Shown: positions 15,704 to 23,663 of the stretch, piece by piece
Numbering within the stretch: position 1 is the first letter of the stretch
Layout: each line of letters starts with the position of its first letter
From: Lachnospiraceae bacterium
GTDB lineage: Bacteria > Bacillota > Clostridia > Lachnospirales > Lachnospiraceae
DNA length: 27,110 bases
Reading direction: 5' to 3'
NCBI GenBank assembly: GCA_900768755.1
Contig: CAAGDV010000008.1
Location: 1-27,110, forward strand
Position numbers and translations under genes: made by a program
Notes under the pieces: model-generated
Database searches by the model: none
What the model saw: only the letters and a program-made list of their open reading frames with translations
What the model was told of the DNA's origin: nothing

Positions 15704-16828
15704 ATGTATTGCATCTATTGTGGTAACAATATTCCTGACGGAACAATCTGTCCGTGCAGACAGAACAGCCGGACGGACGCACAGACTGACAGCGGTAGCA
15801 CAACGCCCGGTCAGAATAATCAGCCCGGTATGAACAACGGGCAGCCGGCACAGAATAATCAGCCGGTTATTAATTACGGGGCACCGAATCAGTACGGTCA
15901 GCCTAATATGTACAATCAAGGACCTCAGTACAACCAGAGCTCTCAGTATAATCAGGGACCTCAGTATAATCAGGGTCCGCAGTATTACCAGCCGCCTGTA
16001 AGACGGGGCTTTGAACCCAGCCCTGCAATGAAGAGGGCAGCGGATATCCTAAAGAATGTGTTCGGTTCGACTGCGATGCTTGTGGCCTGCATTCTCTTTT
16101 CAGCATCTGTAGGATTTAATGTTATTGTATCGTTGCCGAGTATTGACATTGATGTCATCACAATACTGACAATTGTGTCAATGTGGATTACATACGCCTC
16201 AGCCCATAAGAAAGATACGCCTGTAAAGACAACAGGTTTTTCGATGTACGGAGGCATTATCGTTGCCAACATTGTAATTATGAGCATCTGCTTTGCCATG
16301 GTTGCCGTTTCACTTCTGATTATTGCATGCATTCCCGGAGTGCTTTCAGCCGTACAGAGCGGCATCACCTATATTATGCGTGAAATGGGATATTATGTTG
16401 TTGATACATGGGGCGCACTTTCTATGATGACGGTATTGATTGTTGTACTCGTTTCTACGGCTGTGTTTGCTTTCTTTATTGTCTACATGGCATCGTTAAG
16501 AAAGACGGTGCTTGCGATGCGCGATATTGTATCATATACGCCTAACACTTCACGCAGAGTCAAAATCTTCCCGATTGTCATGGTTATTATCGGAGGAATA
16601 ATTAACCTTGCATCCGGAGTTGGACAGTTTTTCCTTGTAAGCAAGATTAACGAATTTATCAGCTCTTTAATGAAATATGTTTTCAACGAGCTCGATGTAA
16701 GCGTAGCGGTTCCGACGATATCCTTTGTAACGATTGCACCGATTGGACCATGTATTGCGGGAGTGGCATCGATTGTGTTCGGACTTGTTATGCTCAGGGC
16801 ATACAACGAACTTTCAGCAGCTGAATAA
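15704..16828 (+). CDS. Zinc-ribbon multi-pass membrane protein with Gln/Asn-rich repeats
   Basis: GGGAGG precedes ATG 15704; 374 residues. Residues 3-18 hold a short zinc-ribbon-like motif, C-x2-C then C-P-C (C3, C6, C16, C18). Residues about 20-100 are low complexity, rich in Asn, Gln, Gly, Pro and Tyr, with four consecutive YNQxxQ hexapeptides at 70-93. Residues about 115-370 contain six or seven hydrophobic helices. The layout of an N-terminal zinc ribbon, disordered linker and membrane domain is common in Clostridia, but the function is unknown; the membrane part does not match a transporter family I know. It is the second gene after the DHH enzyme and ends at a strong terminator. Confidence 0.8.
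   Translation: MYCIYCGNNIPDGTICPCRQNSRTDAQTDSGSTTPGQNNQPGMNNGQPAQNNQPVINYGAPNQYGQPNMYNQGPQYNQSSQYNQGPQYNQGPQYYQPPVRRGFEPSPAMKRAADILKNVFGSTAMLVACILFSASVGFNVIVSLPSIDIDVITILTIVSMWITYASAHKKDTPVKTTGFSMYGGIIVANIVIMSICFAMVAVSLLIIACIPGVLSAVQSGITYIMREMGYYVVDTWGALSMMTVLIVVLVSTAVFAFFIVYMASLRKTVLAMRDIVSYTPNTSRRVKIFPIVMVIIGGIINLASGVGQFFLVSKINEFISSLMKYVFNELDVSVAVPTISFVTIAPIGPCIAGVASIVFGLVMLRAYNELSAAE
15911..15982 (+). repeat. Four tandem 18-base units coding YNQxxQ
   Basis: Four in-frame 18-base units (each TAY-AAY-CAR, two variable codons, then CAG) code YNQGPQ, YNQSSQ, YNQGPQ, YNQGPQ inside the linker of the zinc-ribbon membrane protein. Their DNA similarity suggests growth by slippage, so copy number may vary between strains. 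Confidence 0.8.
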
Positions 16829-16863
16829 TTATGAACCCGGTTGACGGTTCAGCCATATATATT

Positions 16864-16909
16864 AAAAAGCATCCTTTCGGACAGTGTTGACGCCCGATGG
16901 GTGCTTTTT
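16864..16909 (+). terminator. Intrinsic terminator after the zinc-ribbon gene
   Basis: AAAAAGCATCC (16864-16874) pairs with GGGTGCTTTTT (16899-16909): 11 bp with one G-U pair, ending in a T-run. It lies 36 bases after the stop codon and the A/T arms could also work in reverse. Confidence 0.8.
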
Positions 16910-16947
16910 AAATTGTGAGGGGGATGATGGTTGAATAAAAATCCTCA

Positions 16948-16976
16948 TTGACATTGTCAAAATTTTTGTATATAAT
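16948..16976 (+). promoter_or_regulatory. Consensus promoter of tRNA-Thr
   Basis: A perfect TTGACA (16948-16953) and a perfect TATAAT (16971-16976) are spaced by exactly 17 bases. Transcription should begin about 7 bases before the mature tRNA, as expected for a highly expressed stable RNA. Confidence 0.9.
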
Positions 16977-16989
16977 TGCAACGGTACAG

Positions 16990-17062
<73 letters not shown>

Positions 17063-17074
17063 TTTGCGGAACTT

Positions 17075-17144
17075 AAGCGGGCTGTAAGATACTGTTTGGA
17101 GATACTTTTTCACACGGTGTTTTGCGGCCTGCTTTATTTTTTTC
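17075..17144 (+). terminator. Likely terminator of the tRNA transcript
   Basis: AAGCGGGC (17075-17082) can pair with GCCTGCTT (17127-17134) with one G-U pair, followed by TTATTTTTTTC. The loop is long (44 bases), so folding is less certain than for the other terminators. Confidence 0.45.
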
Positions 17145-17176
17145 ACAGATTTTACCAATTGTTACCGTTCTATAGG

Positions 17177-17203
17177 TTGTGCTTTTTTTAAAAAAGGTAT
17201 ACT
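17177..17203 (+). promoter_or_regulatory. Probable pyruvate kinase promoter
   Basis: TATACT (17198-17203) is a good -10 box 23 bases before the ATG. TTGTGC (17177-17182) is a possible -35, with a short 15-base spacer made of a T-run followed by an A-run. Confidence 0.45.
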
Positions 17204-17226
17204 ATATCATTGAAGGGAGAGAGATT

Positions 17227-18645
17227 ATGCGTAAAACAAAGATAGTATGCACGATGGGACCTGCAACAGATGATGAAGAGGTACTTAAGCAGATTATGCT
17301 CGCGGGAATGGATGTAGCGAGACTTAATTTTTCACACGGAACCCACGAGGAACAGGCAAGAAGAATTGACACGATAAAGAGACTTAGGCAGGAGTGCCAA
17401 AGACACGTGGCCATAATGCTTGATACAAAAGGTCCGGAGATAAGGGTGAGGGATTTTGGCGGAGGTAAGGTTACGCTCTCTGACGGACAGCTTTTTACCC
17501 TGACGGGCGAGAATATTCTTGGTGATGAGAAAAGAGCCTCAATCACTTTTACGGAGTTGTACAAGGATGTTTCTGTCGGAACCGAGATACTTATAGACGA
17601 CGGGCTTATCCGCATGAAGGTGGTTGATTTTGACGGAACCGATATTGTGTGCAGGGTAATCAACGGCGGCGTGGTCTCTAACCACAAGGGAGTGAATGTG
17701 CCGAGCGCGCACCTTAACATGGAGTTTTTGAATGCCGTGGACCGCGACGATATACTCTTCGGAATAGGAAAGGATGTTGATTTTGTTGCGGCGTCTTTTG
17801 TGCGTTGCGCCGATGATGTCAGGGAGATTAGAAGATTTCTGGATGAAAACGGCGGGCAGGCAATCAAGATTATCTCCAAAATAGAGAACGGCGAGGGCCT
17901 GAAGAATATTGATGAGATTATCGTAGCGTCGGACGCCATTATGGTTGCCAGGGGCGATATGGGTGTAGAACTTCCCGAGGAGGAGGTTCCGATAGCGCAG
18001 AAGATGATTATCAGGAAGGTGTACGAGGCCGGCAAGCAGGTTATCACCGCAACACAGATGCTGGATTCGATGATGAAGAATCCGAGACCCACAAGGGCCG
18101 AGACAGCGGACGTCGCCAACGCGATTTATGACGGAACGAGCGCCATCATGCTTTCGGGCGAGACAGCGGCGGGCAGATTCCCCGTTGAGTCAGTAAGGAT
18201 GATGGTCAGGATTGCAGAACGCACCGAGTCCGAGATAGATTATAAAAAGAGATTTTTTGCAAGGGATCGCGAGAGCAACAGAAATGTGACGGATGCCATT
18301 AGTCATGCAACCTGCACAACCGCATACGACCTCAATTCTGCCGCAATCATAGTTGTCACCAAGTCAGGCAGCTCCGCGAGGATGATTTCCAGATACCGTC
18401 CCGCATGCGATATTATCGGGTGCGGCACAACCGAGAAAGTATGCAGACAGCTCAATATGTCGTGGGGCGTCACACCGATACTTCTCGCCGAAAAGACGGA
18501 TATTTTTGAACTTATTGACTACGCAATCCGGCGCGCAAAGGACGCCGGACTGGTAAAGAAGGATGATACGGTAGTAATAACGGCAGGAGTTCCGATAGGA
18601 ATGAGCGGAACAACCAACATGATAAAAGTGGAGACAATCCAATAG
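17227..18645 (+). CDS. pyk: Pyruvate kinase
   Basis: GAAGGGAGAG precedes ATG 17227 (the frame opens upstream without a site); 472 residues. Diagnostic motifs: RKTKIVCTMGPA at the N-terminus, ARLNFSHG, MLDTKGPEIR, catalytic Lys in IISKIENGEG, metal- and substrate-binding VARGDMGVELP, TQMLDSM, and GTSAIMLSGETA. It transfers phosphate from phosphoenolpyruvate to ADP, the last ATP-yielding step of glycolysis. The length matches the E. coli type; it lacks the extra C-terminal PEP-utiliser-like domain of Bacillus-type enzymes. The cardiolipin synthase gene follows with an 11-base gap, so the two are probably co-transcribed. Confidence 0.97.
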   Translation: MRKTKIVCTMGPATDDEEVLKQIMLAGMDVARLNFSHGTHEEQARRIDTIKRLRQECQRHVAIMLDTKGPEIRVRDFGGGKVTLSDGQLFTLTGENILGDEKRASITFTELYKDVSVGTEILIDDGLIRMKVVDFDGTDIVCRVINGGVVSNHKGVNVPSAHLNMEFLNAVDRDDILFGIGKDVDFVAASFVRCADDVREIRRFLDENGGQAIKIISKIENGEGLKNIDEIIVASDAIMVARGDMGVELPEEEVPIAQKMIIRKVYEAGKQVITATQMLDSMMKNPRPTRAETADVANAIYDGTSAIMLSGETAAGRFPVESVRMMVRIAERTESEIDYKKRFFARDRESNRNVTDAISHATCTTAYDLNSAAIIVVTKSGSSARMISRYRPACDIIGCGTTEKVCRQLNMSWGVTPILLAEKTDIFELIDYAIRRAKDAGLVKKDDTVVITAGVPIGMSGTTNMIKVETIQ

Positions 18646-18656
18646 GAAGAGTGAAT

Positions 18657-20213
18657 ATGGCAGATGATAAAAGAGCAACCAAAAGGGGTAAACGAAAGGT
18701 TATCCCCGGCATACTGAAGGCGTTGGCGCTTCTTATGGCAGCGCTTTTTCAGATTGCACTGATGGTAGTTCCGGTTATATTTTTTCAGGACGATATACAG
18801 CATATCCAGTGGATTCTGACATTGTTTTCAATTCTTGTTGTGTTTTTTATTGTGAGACTGGACATGAATCCGGCGTACAAAATCCCGTGGATTGTTGCGA
18901 TAATGGCTTTCCCGGCGTTCGGAGGAACCCTGTACGTGATATACGGCAACTATCATTACAGCAAAAAAGAGATTGAGCGTGGAACAAGGCTGATAAAGAA
19001 TACCCGCGATGCTCTTATGTCGCAGCCGTACGCCAATGAGAAGCTTGCCAAAGAAGCCCCGGAGATGGTTCCGGAGATGGAATATCTTTTCAGATATGCG
19101 GACGCACCCGCGTACGACAACACGACATCGCAGTTTTTTAAACTTGGCGACGATATGTTTCCGGTTATGCTTGAGGAACTTGAGAAGGCGGAGAAATTCA
19201 TCTTTATGGAGTTTTTCATCGTCGAAGAAGGAGAAATGCTGGACCCGATACTGGAGATTCTTGAACGGAAGGCCGCAGACGGCGTGGAGGTGCGCTTCAG
19301 CTATGACAGCTTCGGAAGTCTTTTAAAGACACCGAAGGATTTTGTAAAGAAGCTTCGCAAAAAAGGAATCCAGTGTTACGAGTTCAATACGTTCCGCTCT
19401 ATATGGGATACGAGATACAATAACCGTAACCACCGTAAGATATGCGTCATTGACGGAAAGGTTGGTTTTACGGGCGGGGTAAATCTTGCGGACGAATATA
19501 TCAACCGCAAGGAGATTTACGGACATTGGAAGGACACCGGAATCATGATTAAAGGTGATGCGGTCTGGAGCCTTACAACAATGTTTCTGTCCCTGTGGGA
19601 CGGTTCGTTTCGCAAGGAAGATGATATTCTTAAATACAAGGCAGAGTGCGACTGGGATTATTCGGACGGGTATTATATTCCTTACACGGATTATCCCGTC
19701 GATTCCGAGGCAGTCGGAAAAAATGTTTATCTCAATATGATTAACCGCGCCAGAAAAAGCGTCTACATCATGACACCGTATCTGATACTCGACAATGTTT
19801 TGGTGAGCGCACTCACAACCGCGGCCAAAAGCGGTCTGGACATACGTATAATCACTCCGGGAGTGCCGGACAAGAAAATAGTGTATATGCTCACACAGTC
19901 GTATTATGAGGTGCTCATAAAGGCGGGAGTCAGGATATATGAGTACACTCCGGGATTTGTGCATGCCAAAATATTCCTTGCGGACAATAACAGAGGCGTT
20001 GTGGGAACGATTAATCTTGATTACAGAAGCCTTGCACATCATTATGAGAATGCGGTCTGGCTGTACAAAACAGAGTCTTTAAAGGATATTGCAGAGGATT
20101 ACAAGGAGACGCTTACAAAGTGCCATCTTGTCACATATGAGGAGAGCCGCAGACGCTCACTTCTCAAAAAAATTATTCTGCCGATACTCAGGCTTTTTGC
20201 ACCTCTTATGTAA
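18657..20213 (+). CDS. cls: Cardiolipin synthase (PLD family)
   Basis: AGGAAG (18644-18649) is seven bases before ATG 18657, which is preferred to GTG 18651. The 518-residue protein has a basic N-terminus and two or three membrane helices (about 20-85), then two phospholipase-D HKD motifs: HRKICVIDGKVGFTGG and HAKIFLADNNRGVVGTINLD. This is the layout of bacterial cardiolipin synthases, which join two phosphatidylglycerols (or PG and another donor) at the inner membrane. Length and motif spacing are normal, and both catalytic His/Lys/Asp sets are intact. It sits behind pyruvate kinase and ends at a long hairpin shared with the convergent Cys-rich gene. Confidence 0.95.
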   Translation: MADDKRATKRGKRKVIPGILKALALLMAALFQIALMVVPVIFFQDDIQHIQWILTLFSILVVFFIVRLDMNPAYKIPWIVAIMAFPAFGGTLYVIYGNYHYSKKEIERGTRLIKNTRDALMSQPYANEKLAKEAPEMVPEMEYLFRYADAPAYDNTTSQFFKLGDDMFPVMLEELEKAEKFIFMEFFIVEEGEMLDPILEILERKAADGVEVRFSYDSFGSLLKTPKDFVKKLRKKGIQCYEFNTFRSIWDTRYNNRNHRKICVIDGKVGFTGGVNLADEYINRKEIYGHWKDTGIMIKGDAVWSLTTMFLSLWDGSFRKEDDILKYKAECDWDYSDGYYIPYTDYPVDSEAVGKNVYLNMINRARKSVYIMTPYLILDNVLVSALTTAAKSGLDIRIITPGVPDKKIVYMLTQSYYEVLIKAGVRIYEYTPGFVHAKIFLADNNRGVVGTINLDYRSLAHHYENAVWLYKTESLKDIAEDYKETLTKCHLVTYEESRRRSLLKKIILPILRLFAPLM

Positions 20214-20216
20214 AAT

Positions 20217-20266
20217 ATAATCTCCCGTGCGGACCATCGGAATATACGGTCTGCAGGGGAGATTAT
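20217..20266. terminator. Long hairpin terminator between convergent genes
   Basis: ATAATCTCCC (20217-20226) pairs with GGGAGATTAT (20257-20266), extended inward by TGCGGACC (20228-20235) with GGTCTGCA (20248-20255), for about 18 pairs with one mismatch. It starts 4 bases after the cls stop, and its far arm includes the TAA of the - strand gene (20263-20265). No long T-run follows on either side. Confidence 0.65.
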
Positions 20267-20448
20267 TGCTTGTCGGGTATTTTGGAACAAGGGGAGCTGC
20301 ACTTTCGGCAGCAACTGCAGCCCGTACAGCAATCGCCCTTTTTGCGCGCGGCAATCATCCTGTAGACGGTGAACGCCACTAAAAGCGCCAGAACCACCCC
20401 TATGACTATGGTGCTTATCTGTCCGACGGACAATGACGACGGTATCAT
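20263..20448 (-). CDS. Small Cys-rich single-pass membrane protein (FeoB-associated-like)
   Basis: AAAGGAGG sits six bases upstream of ATG 20448, fixing a 61-residue product. Residues 10-33 form one membrane helix (ISTIVIGVVLALLVAFTVY), then a basic stop-transfer RKK and a cytoplasmic tail with seven cysteines at 40, 41, 44, 46, 47, 50 and 54. This helix plus Cys-cluster layout resembles the FeoB-associated Cys-rich membrane proteins encoded next to ferrous iron transporters, but no feo gene is in the window. A metal- or Fe-S-binding role is plausible and unproven. It has its own near-consensus promoter. Confidence 0.75.
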   Translation of the reverse strand: MIPSSLSVGQISTIVIGVVLALLVAFTVYRMIAARKKGDCCTGCSCCRKCSSPCSKIPDKQ

Positions 20449-20474
20449 ACGAAGCCTCCTTTCAGACACATAAA

Positions 20475-20503
20475 AGTATAATGCGAAAAAGAAAGCCGGT
20501 CAA
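20475..20503 (-). promoter_or_regulatory. Promoter of the small Cys-rich gene
   Basis: On the - strand TTGACC (20498-20503) and TATACT (20475-20480) are separated by 17 bases. The start site would be near 20468, about 20 bases before the ATG. Confidence 0.8.
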
Positions 20504-20545
20504 GAAAAATACCGCCAAAACAGCAGACAGAAAATAACAAATATT

Positions 20546-20573
20546 TTGCAATACAGCCAATTTGTGGTATAAT
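20546..20573 (+). promoter_or_regulatory. Promoter of the hybrid kinase operon
   Basis: TTGCAA (20546-20551), a 16-base spacer and TATAAT (20568-20573) with an upstream TG at 20565-20566 make an extended -10 promoter. Transcription would start near 20580, leaving a leader of about 210 bases that consists almost wholly of the repeated element. Confidence 0.7.
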
Positions 20574-20578
20574 GTACG

Positions 20579-20752
20579 CGAGCGAAAAGCAAGCGACGCC
20601 GGAGGCGGCATTTGGTTTTCGCCGCGATAACGAGCAAACGGCCTGCGACAGCAGGCGGGGAGCGCGAGAGCGCGCGTTTGCGAGTCAAGAAAAGACGAGC
20701 GAAAAGCAAGCGACGCCGGAGGCGGCATTTGGTTTTCGCCGCGATAACGAGC
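20579..20752 (+). repeat. Duplicated 57-base GC-rich element with structured spacer in kinase leader
   Basis: Two identical 57-base copies (20579-20635 and 20696-20752) flank a 60-base spacer. Each copy holds potential hairpins such as GCGGC/GCCGC around an 11-base loop. The spacer region can fold into a junction: outer stem GCAAACG (20634-20640) with CGTTTGC (20675-20681), inside it GCCTGC-GACA-GCAGGC (20641-20656) and GCGC-GAGA-GCGC (20662-20673). The copies are offset by 117 bases, a multiple of three, and are open in frame with the kinase (peptide SEKQATPEAAFGFRRDNE twice) and also open on the other strand. I recall similar strings in Lachnospiraceae hypothetical proteins, so this may be a dispersed repeat family. 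Confidence 0.8.
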
Positions 20753-20790
20753 GAAGCGACTTATACGCAATAAAATGGGGGAATGTAGGA

Positions 20791-23646
20791 ATGTTCATTG
20801 TAGCATTGGCGATTCAACTGATAGCGTTGGCATTGGGATTTTACGCTATAATTCTGTTGTTACAAATTGATATTACAAAGCTTCAGCAGTACATGCTGAT
20901 GTTTACGATTGCGGCGCTGGCACAGAATATCTGCTTCCTTTTTGAGATGTGCGCCGGTAGCGCGGAAGTGGCGATGACGGCTGTCAAACTGGAATATGTC
21001 GGAAGCTGTTTTTCCATCTTTTTCTTTATGCGTTTTACCTGCCTGTACTGCAAGGTTAAGCTTCCGAAAGTTATTCAATTCCTTGTATTTCTGCTTGATT
21101 TTCTCATAATCGGAATTGTATGGACTAATGACTTCCATCATCTGTATTACACGAATACTGATATTATGCAGGCGTGGATTACTGAAGGGGTGTATCCGCA
21201 TTTAAAATTTGATTACGGAGTATTTTACTACGTATTTGCTCTGGGTTGCGCGGCAATTCCGTGCATTACATCGCTTGTGGCGATTATTTTACGCATCATA
21301 AAGAGCAAAAAGGGCAGGGGCAGGAAGCACTTTATTACTTTTCTTGTATTGACATGTATCCCGTCACTGACACTTATTCTGTATACACTGGGGGTATTTG
21401 GCGGGGTGGACCCCTCTCCGACCACGCTTTTGTTCATGTTGGCGATTGTCGTAATATTCGTGTGGAGCCGGAGAAATTTTGACATCAGCCATGTGGCGTC
21501 ACAGACGGTTCTTGCGGAGATTGATGATGCGGTAATTCTTTTGGATGATGATTTGAGGGTGGTCAACTGTAACGCTCCGGCGATGCGACATTTTGAAGAG
21601 CTTACGGAGGACTGCTACGGCGTCAGAATGGACGGGCTTAAGGATTTTTCTGCAGAGCTTCTTGATGAGACCACAAAGCATGATTTACAGCGCGGCGACA
21701 GGTATTATGAGGTACATACCAAAAAACTTATGGATGACAACAAGGATGTCAGAGGATATGTGATGATATTTTTTGATGTCACCGACACGCGCAGATACAT
21801 TGAAGAGATTTCAATCATGCAACATAAGGCGGAGGAGGCGAGCATTGCCAAAAGTGAGTTCCTCGCCAATATGTCGCATGAGATAAGAACTCCGATGAAT
21901 GCCATTGTCGGTTTAAGTGACCTTATCAAAGAAGAGTGCCGCGGAAGAAAGGTGTTCCAGTTTGCGTGCGATATTACCGCGGCTTCGCGCAACCTCCTTG
22001 ACATCATTAACGACATTCTTGATTTGTCAAAGGTTGAGGCCGGCAAGATGGAACTTACGGAGCGTAAATACTATCTCAACGACATGATTAAAGAGACGAC
22101 GGGAATGATTTCCATCAGCGCCAAGCAACGCGGACTGGATTTTTTGTGTGACGTCGATCTGAGTCTGCCGTCCGAGCTCTGCGGTGATGACGGCAAAATA
22201 CGGCAGGTGCTTATTAATCTTTTGAACAATGCGGTGAAGTTCACCAAAAAAGGTTTTGTTAAGCTGTTGGTTACGGGCGAATGCGTTGCCAATTATGTGA
22301 ATCTGGTATTTTCCGTTGAGGACTCCGGAATCGGAATCGAGAAGAAGAACCTCGAAAGAATTTTTGACAGCTTTGCGCAGGTGGATGCAAAGAAGAACAG
22401 GAATGTCGAAGGAACGGGACTCGGACTTACGATTTCCAAAAAACTTGTTGAAATGCTGGGCGGAACTATTGAGGTCAGCAGTACATACGGAATAGGTACG
22501 ACCTTTGTTGTGAAACTCTCGCAGAGGATAGTCAACCGCACCACAATTGCACTAAACGACGCGGACAGACAGCGCAATTCCGATAAAGACGATGAGTTGT
22601 TTACCGTTGAGAATTACAATGTACTTGTCGTGGACGATAACAAAATCAACCGAAAGGTTGCTTTGGGAATGCTTAGAGGGTACGGATTTAATCTCGTGGG
22701 AGCTGAGAGCGGACCGGATGCGATTAATCTGTGCAAAAAAACATGTTTTGATATAATATTCATGGACCATATGATGCCCGATATGGACGGCGTCGAGACG
22801 GTGAAGCATATCCGCACGGAGTGCGGCGAGAACGGCAAAAAACCGATAATCTTTGCCCTGACCGCCAACGCGATGGAGGGTGTCAAGAAGATGTTTCTGC
22901 AGAGCGGCTTTCAGGATTTTATTCCAAAGCCGGTTGACCGAAAGACAATGAACAGGGTTCTTTCCAAGTGGATACCCGACGATGTGAAGGTGTACACGGA
23001 CAAGATTGAGGATAATCCGGTATCACTCGACGATATCTCCGGAATATTTGTCAACGGAATCAGCATTGTCAAAGCAATGGAGAACCATAACGGAACGCTT
23101 GACGATTACCTGGAGCTTCTTGATCTGTATTACAATGACGGAATGAAGAAAGTGCCGTTTTTGAGGGAGCTTGTAGAGCGTGAGGACTGGGACAGGTACA
23201 GAATCGAGACGCACGGACTAAAGAGCGCGTCTGCCAATATCGGTGCCATGGCGATTTCGGATATGGCGAAGCAGCATGAATATGCGGCGTCCGACAAGGA
23301 TTACAGCTTCATAAAAAGACATTTTGAGGAATTTATCAATACATTTAAGGCACAGCTTGAAGATATCAATGAGGTGCTGATAAAGAAAAAACACGGCAGC
23401 GGAGAAGATGCGCAGAAATCGGAGATTGGGGCAGGTGAGCTTGATGCCATGATAGGGGAGGCACTTGAGCTTATCGAGAATTTCAAATCAAAGGAATGTG
23501 CAAAAAAGATTCAGGATATTTTGCAGTACCGTCTGGACAATGATGAACGCGATAAGCTTGAAGAGATTGCAAGCAATATAAAGATGTACAATGACGATGA
23601 TGCGGAGGATATGCTCCGTGAACTCTTCAACAACCGTAAGAAGTAG
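20791..23646 (+). CDS. Hybrid sensor histidine kinase: 7TM-PAS-HisKA-HATPase-REC-Hpt plus C-terminal module
   Basis: ATG 20791 follows GGGGG (20777-20781) and opens directly into the first membrane helix; an upstream in-frame ATG (20572) overlaps the -10 box and is rejected. The 951-residue protein has seven membrane helices (about 1-215), a PAS-like domain (about 230-345), HisKA with H363 in NMSHEIRTPMN, a HATPase with the N-box NLLNNAVKF and EDSGIGI, a receiver with VVDDNKIN and D659 in FMDHMMPDMDG, and an Hpt domain with H808 in ETHGLKSASA. Residues 882-951 are an acidic helical module that also ends the partner regulator. It should pass phosphate H363-D659-H808 and on to the regulator encoded 17 bases downstream. 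The signal sensed is unknown. Confidence 0.93.
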   Translation: MFIVALAIQLIALALGFYAIILLLQIDITKLQQYMLMFTIAALAQNICFLFEMCAGSAEVAMTAVKLEYVGSCFSIFFFMRFTCLYCKVKLPKVIQFLVFLLDFLIIGIVWTNDFHHLYYTNTDIMQAWITEGVYPHLKFDYGVFYYVFALGCAAIPCITSLVAIILRIIKSKKGRGRKHFITFLVLTCIPSLTLILYTLGVFGGVDPSPTTLLFMLAIVVIFVWSRRNFDISHVASQTVLAEIDDAVILLDDDLRVVNCNAPAMRHFEELTEDCYGVRMDGLKDFSAELLDETTKHDLQRGDRYYEVHTKKLMDDNKDVRGYVMIFFDVTDTRRYIEEISIMQHKAEEASIAKSEFLANMSHEIRTPMNAIVGLSDLIKEECRGRKVFQFACDITAASRNLLDIINDILDLSKVEAGKMELTERKYYLNDMIKETTGMISISAKQRGLDFLCDVDLSLPSELCGDDGKIRQVLINLLNNAVKFTKKGFVKLLVTGECVANYVNLVFSVEDSGIGIEKKNLERIFDSFAQVDAKKNRNVEGTGLGLTISKKLVEMLGGTIEVSSTYGIGTTFVVKLSQRIVNRTTIALNDADRQRNSDKDDELFTVENYNVLVVDDNKINRKVALGMLRGYGFNLVGAESGPDAINLCKKTCFDIIFMDHMMPDMDGVETVKHIRTECGENGKKPIIFALTANAMEGVKKMFLQSGFQDFIPKPVDRKTMNRVLSKWIPDDVKVYTDKIEDNPVSLDDISGIFVNGISIVKAMENHNGTLDDYLELLDLYYNDGMKKVPFLRELVEREDWDRYRIETHGLKSASANIGAMAISDMAKQHEYAASDKDYSFIKRHFEEFINTFKAQLEDINEVLIKKKHGSGEDAQKSEIGAGELDAMIGEALELIENFKSKECAKKIQDILQYRLDNDERDKLEEIASNIKMYNDDDAEDMLRELFNNRKK

Positions 23647-23663
23647 GAAGGTAAGGGAAAAAC

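Noticed and set aside
20572..20790. Extension of the kinase to the ATG at 20572, adding the repeated SEKQATPEAAFGFRRDNE peptides
   Set aside because: That ATG overlaps the -10 box, has no ribosome site, and the first membrane helix starts right at ATG 20791, which follows GGGGG.
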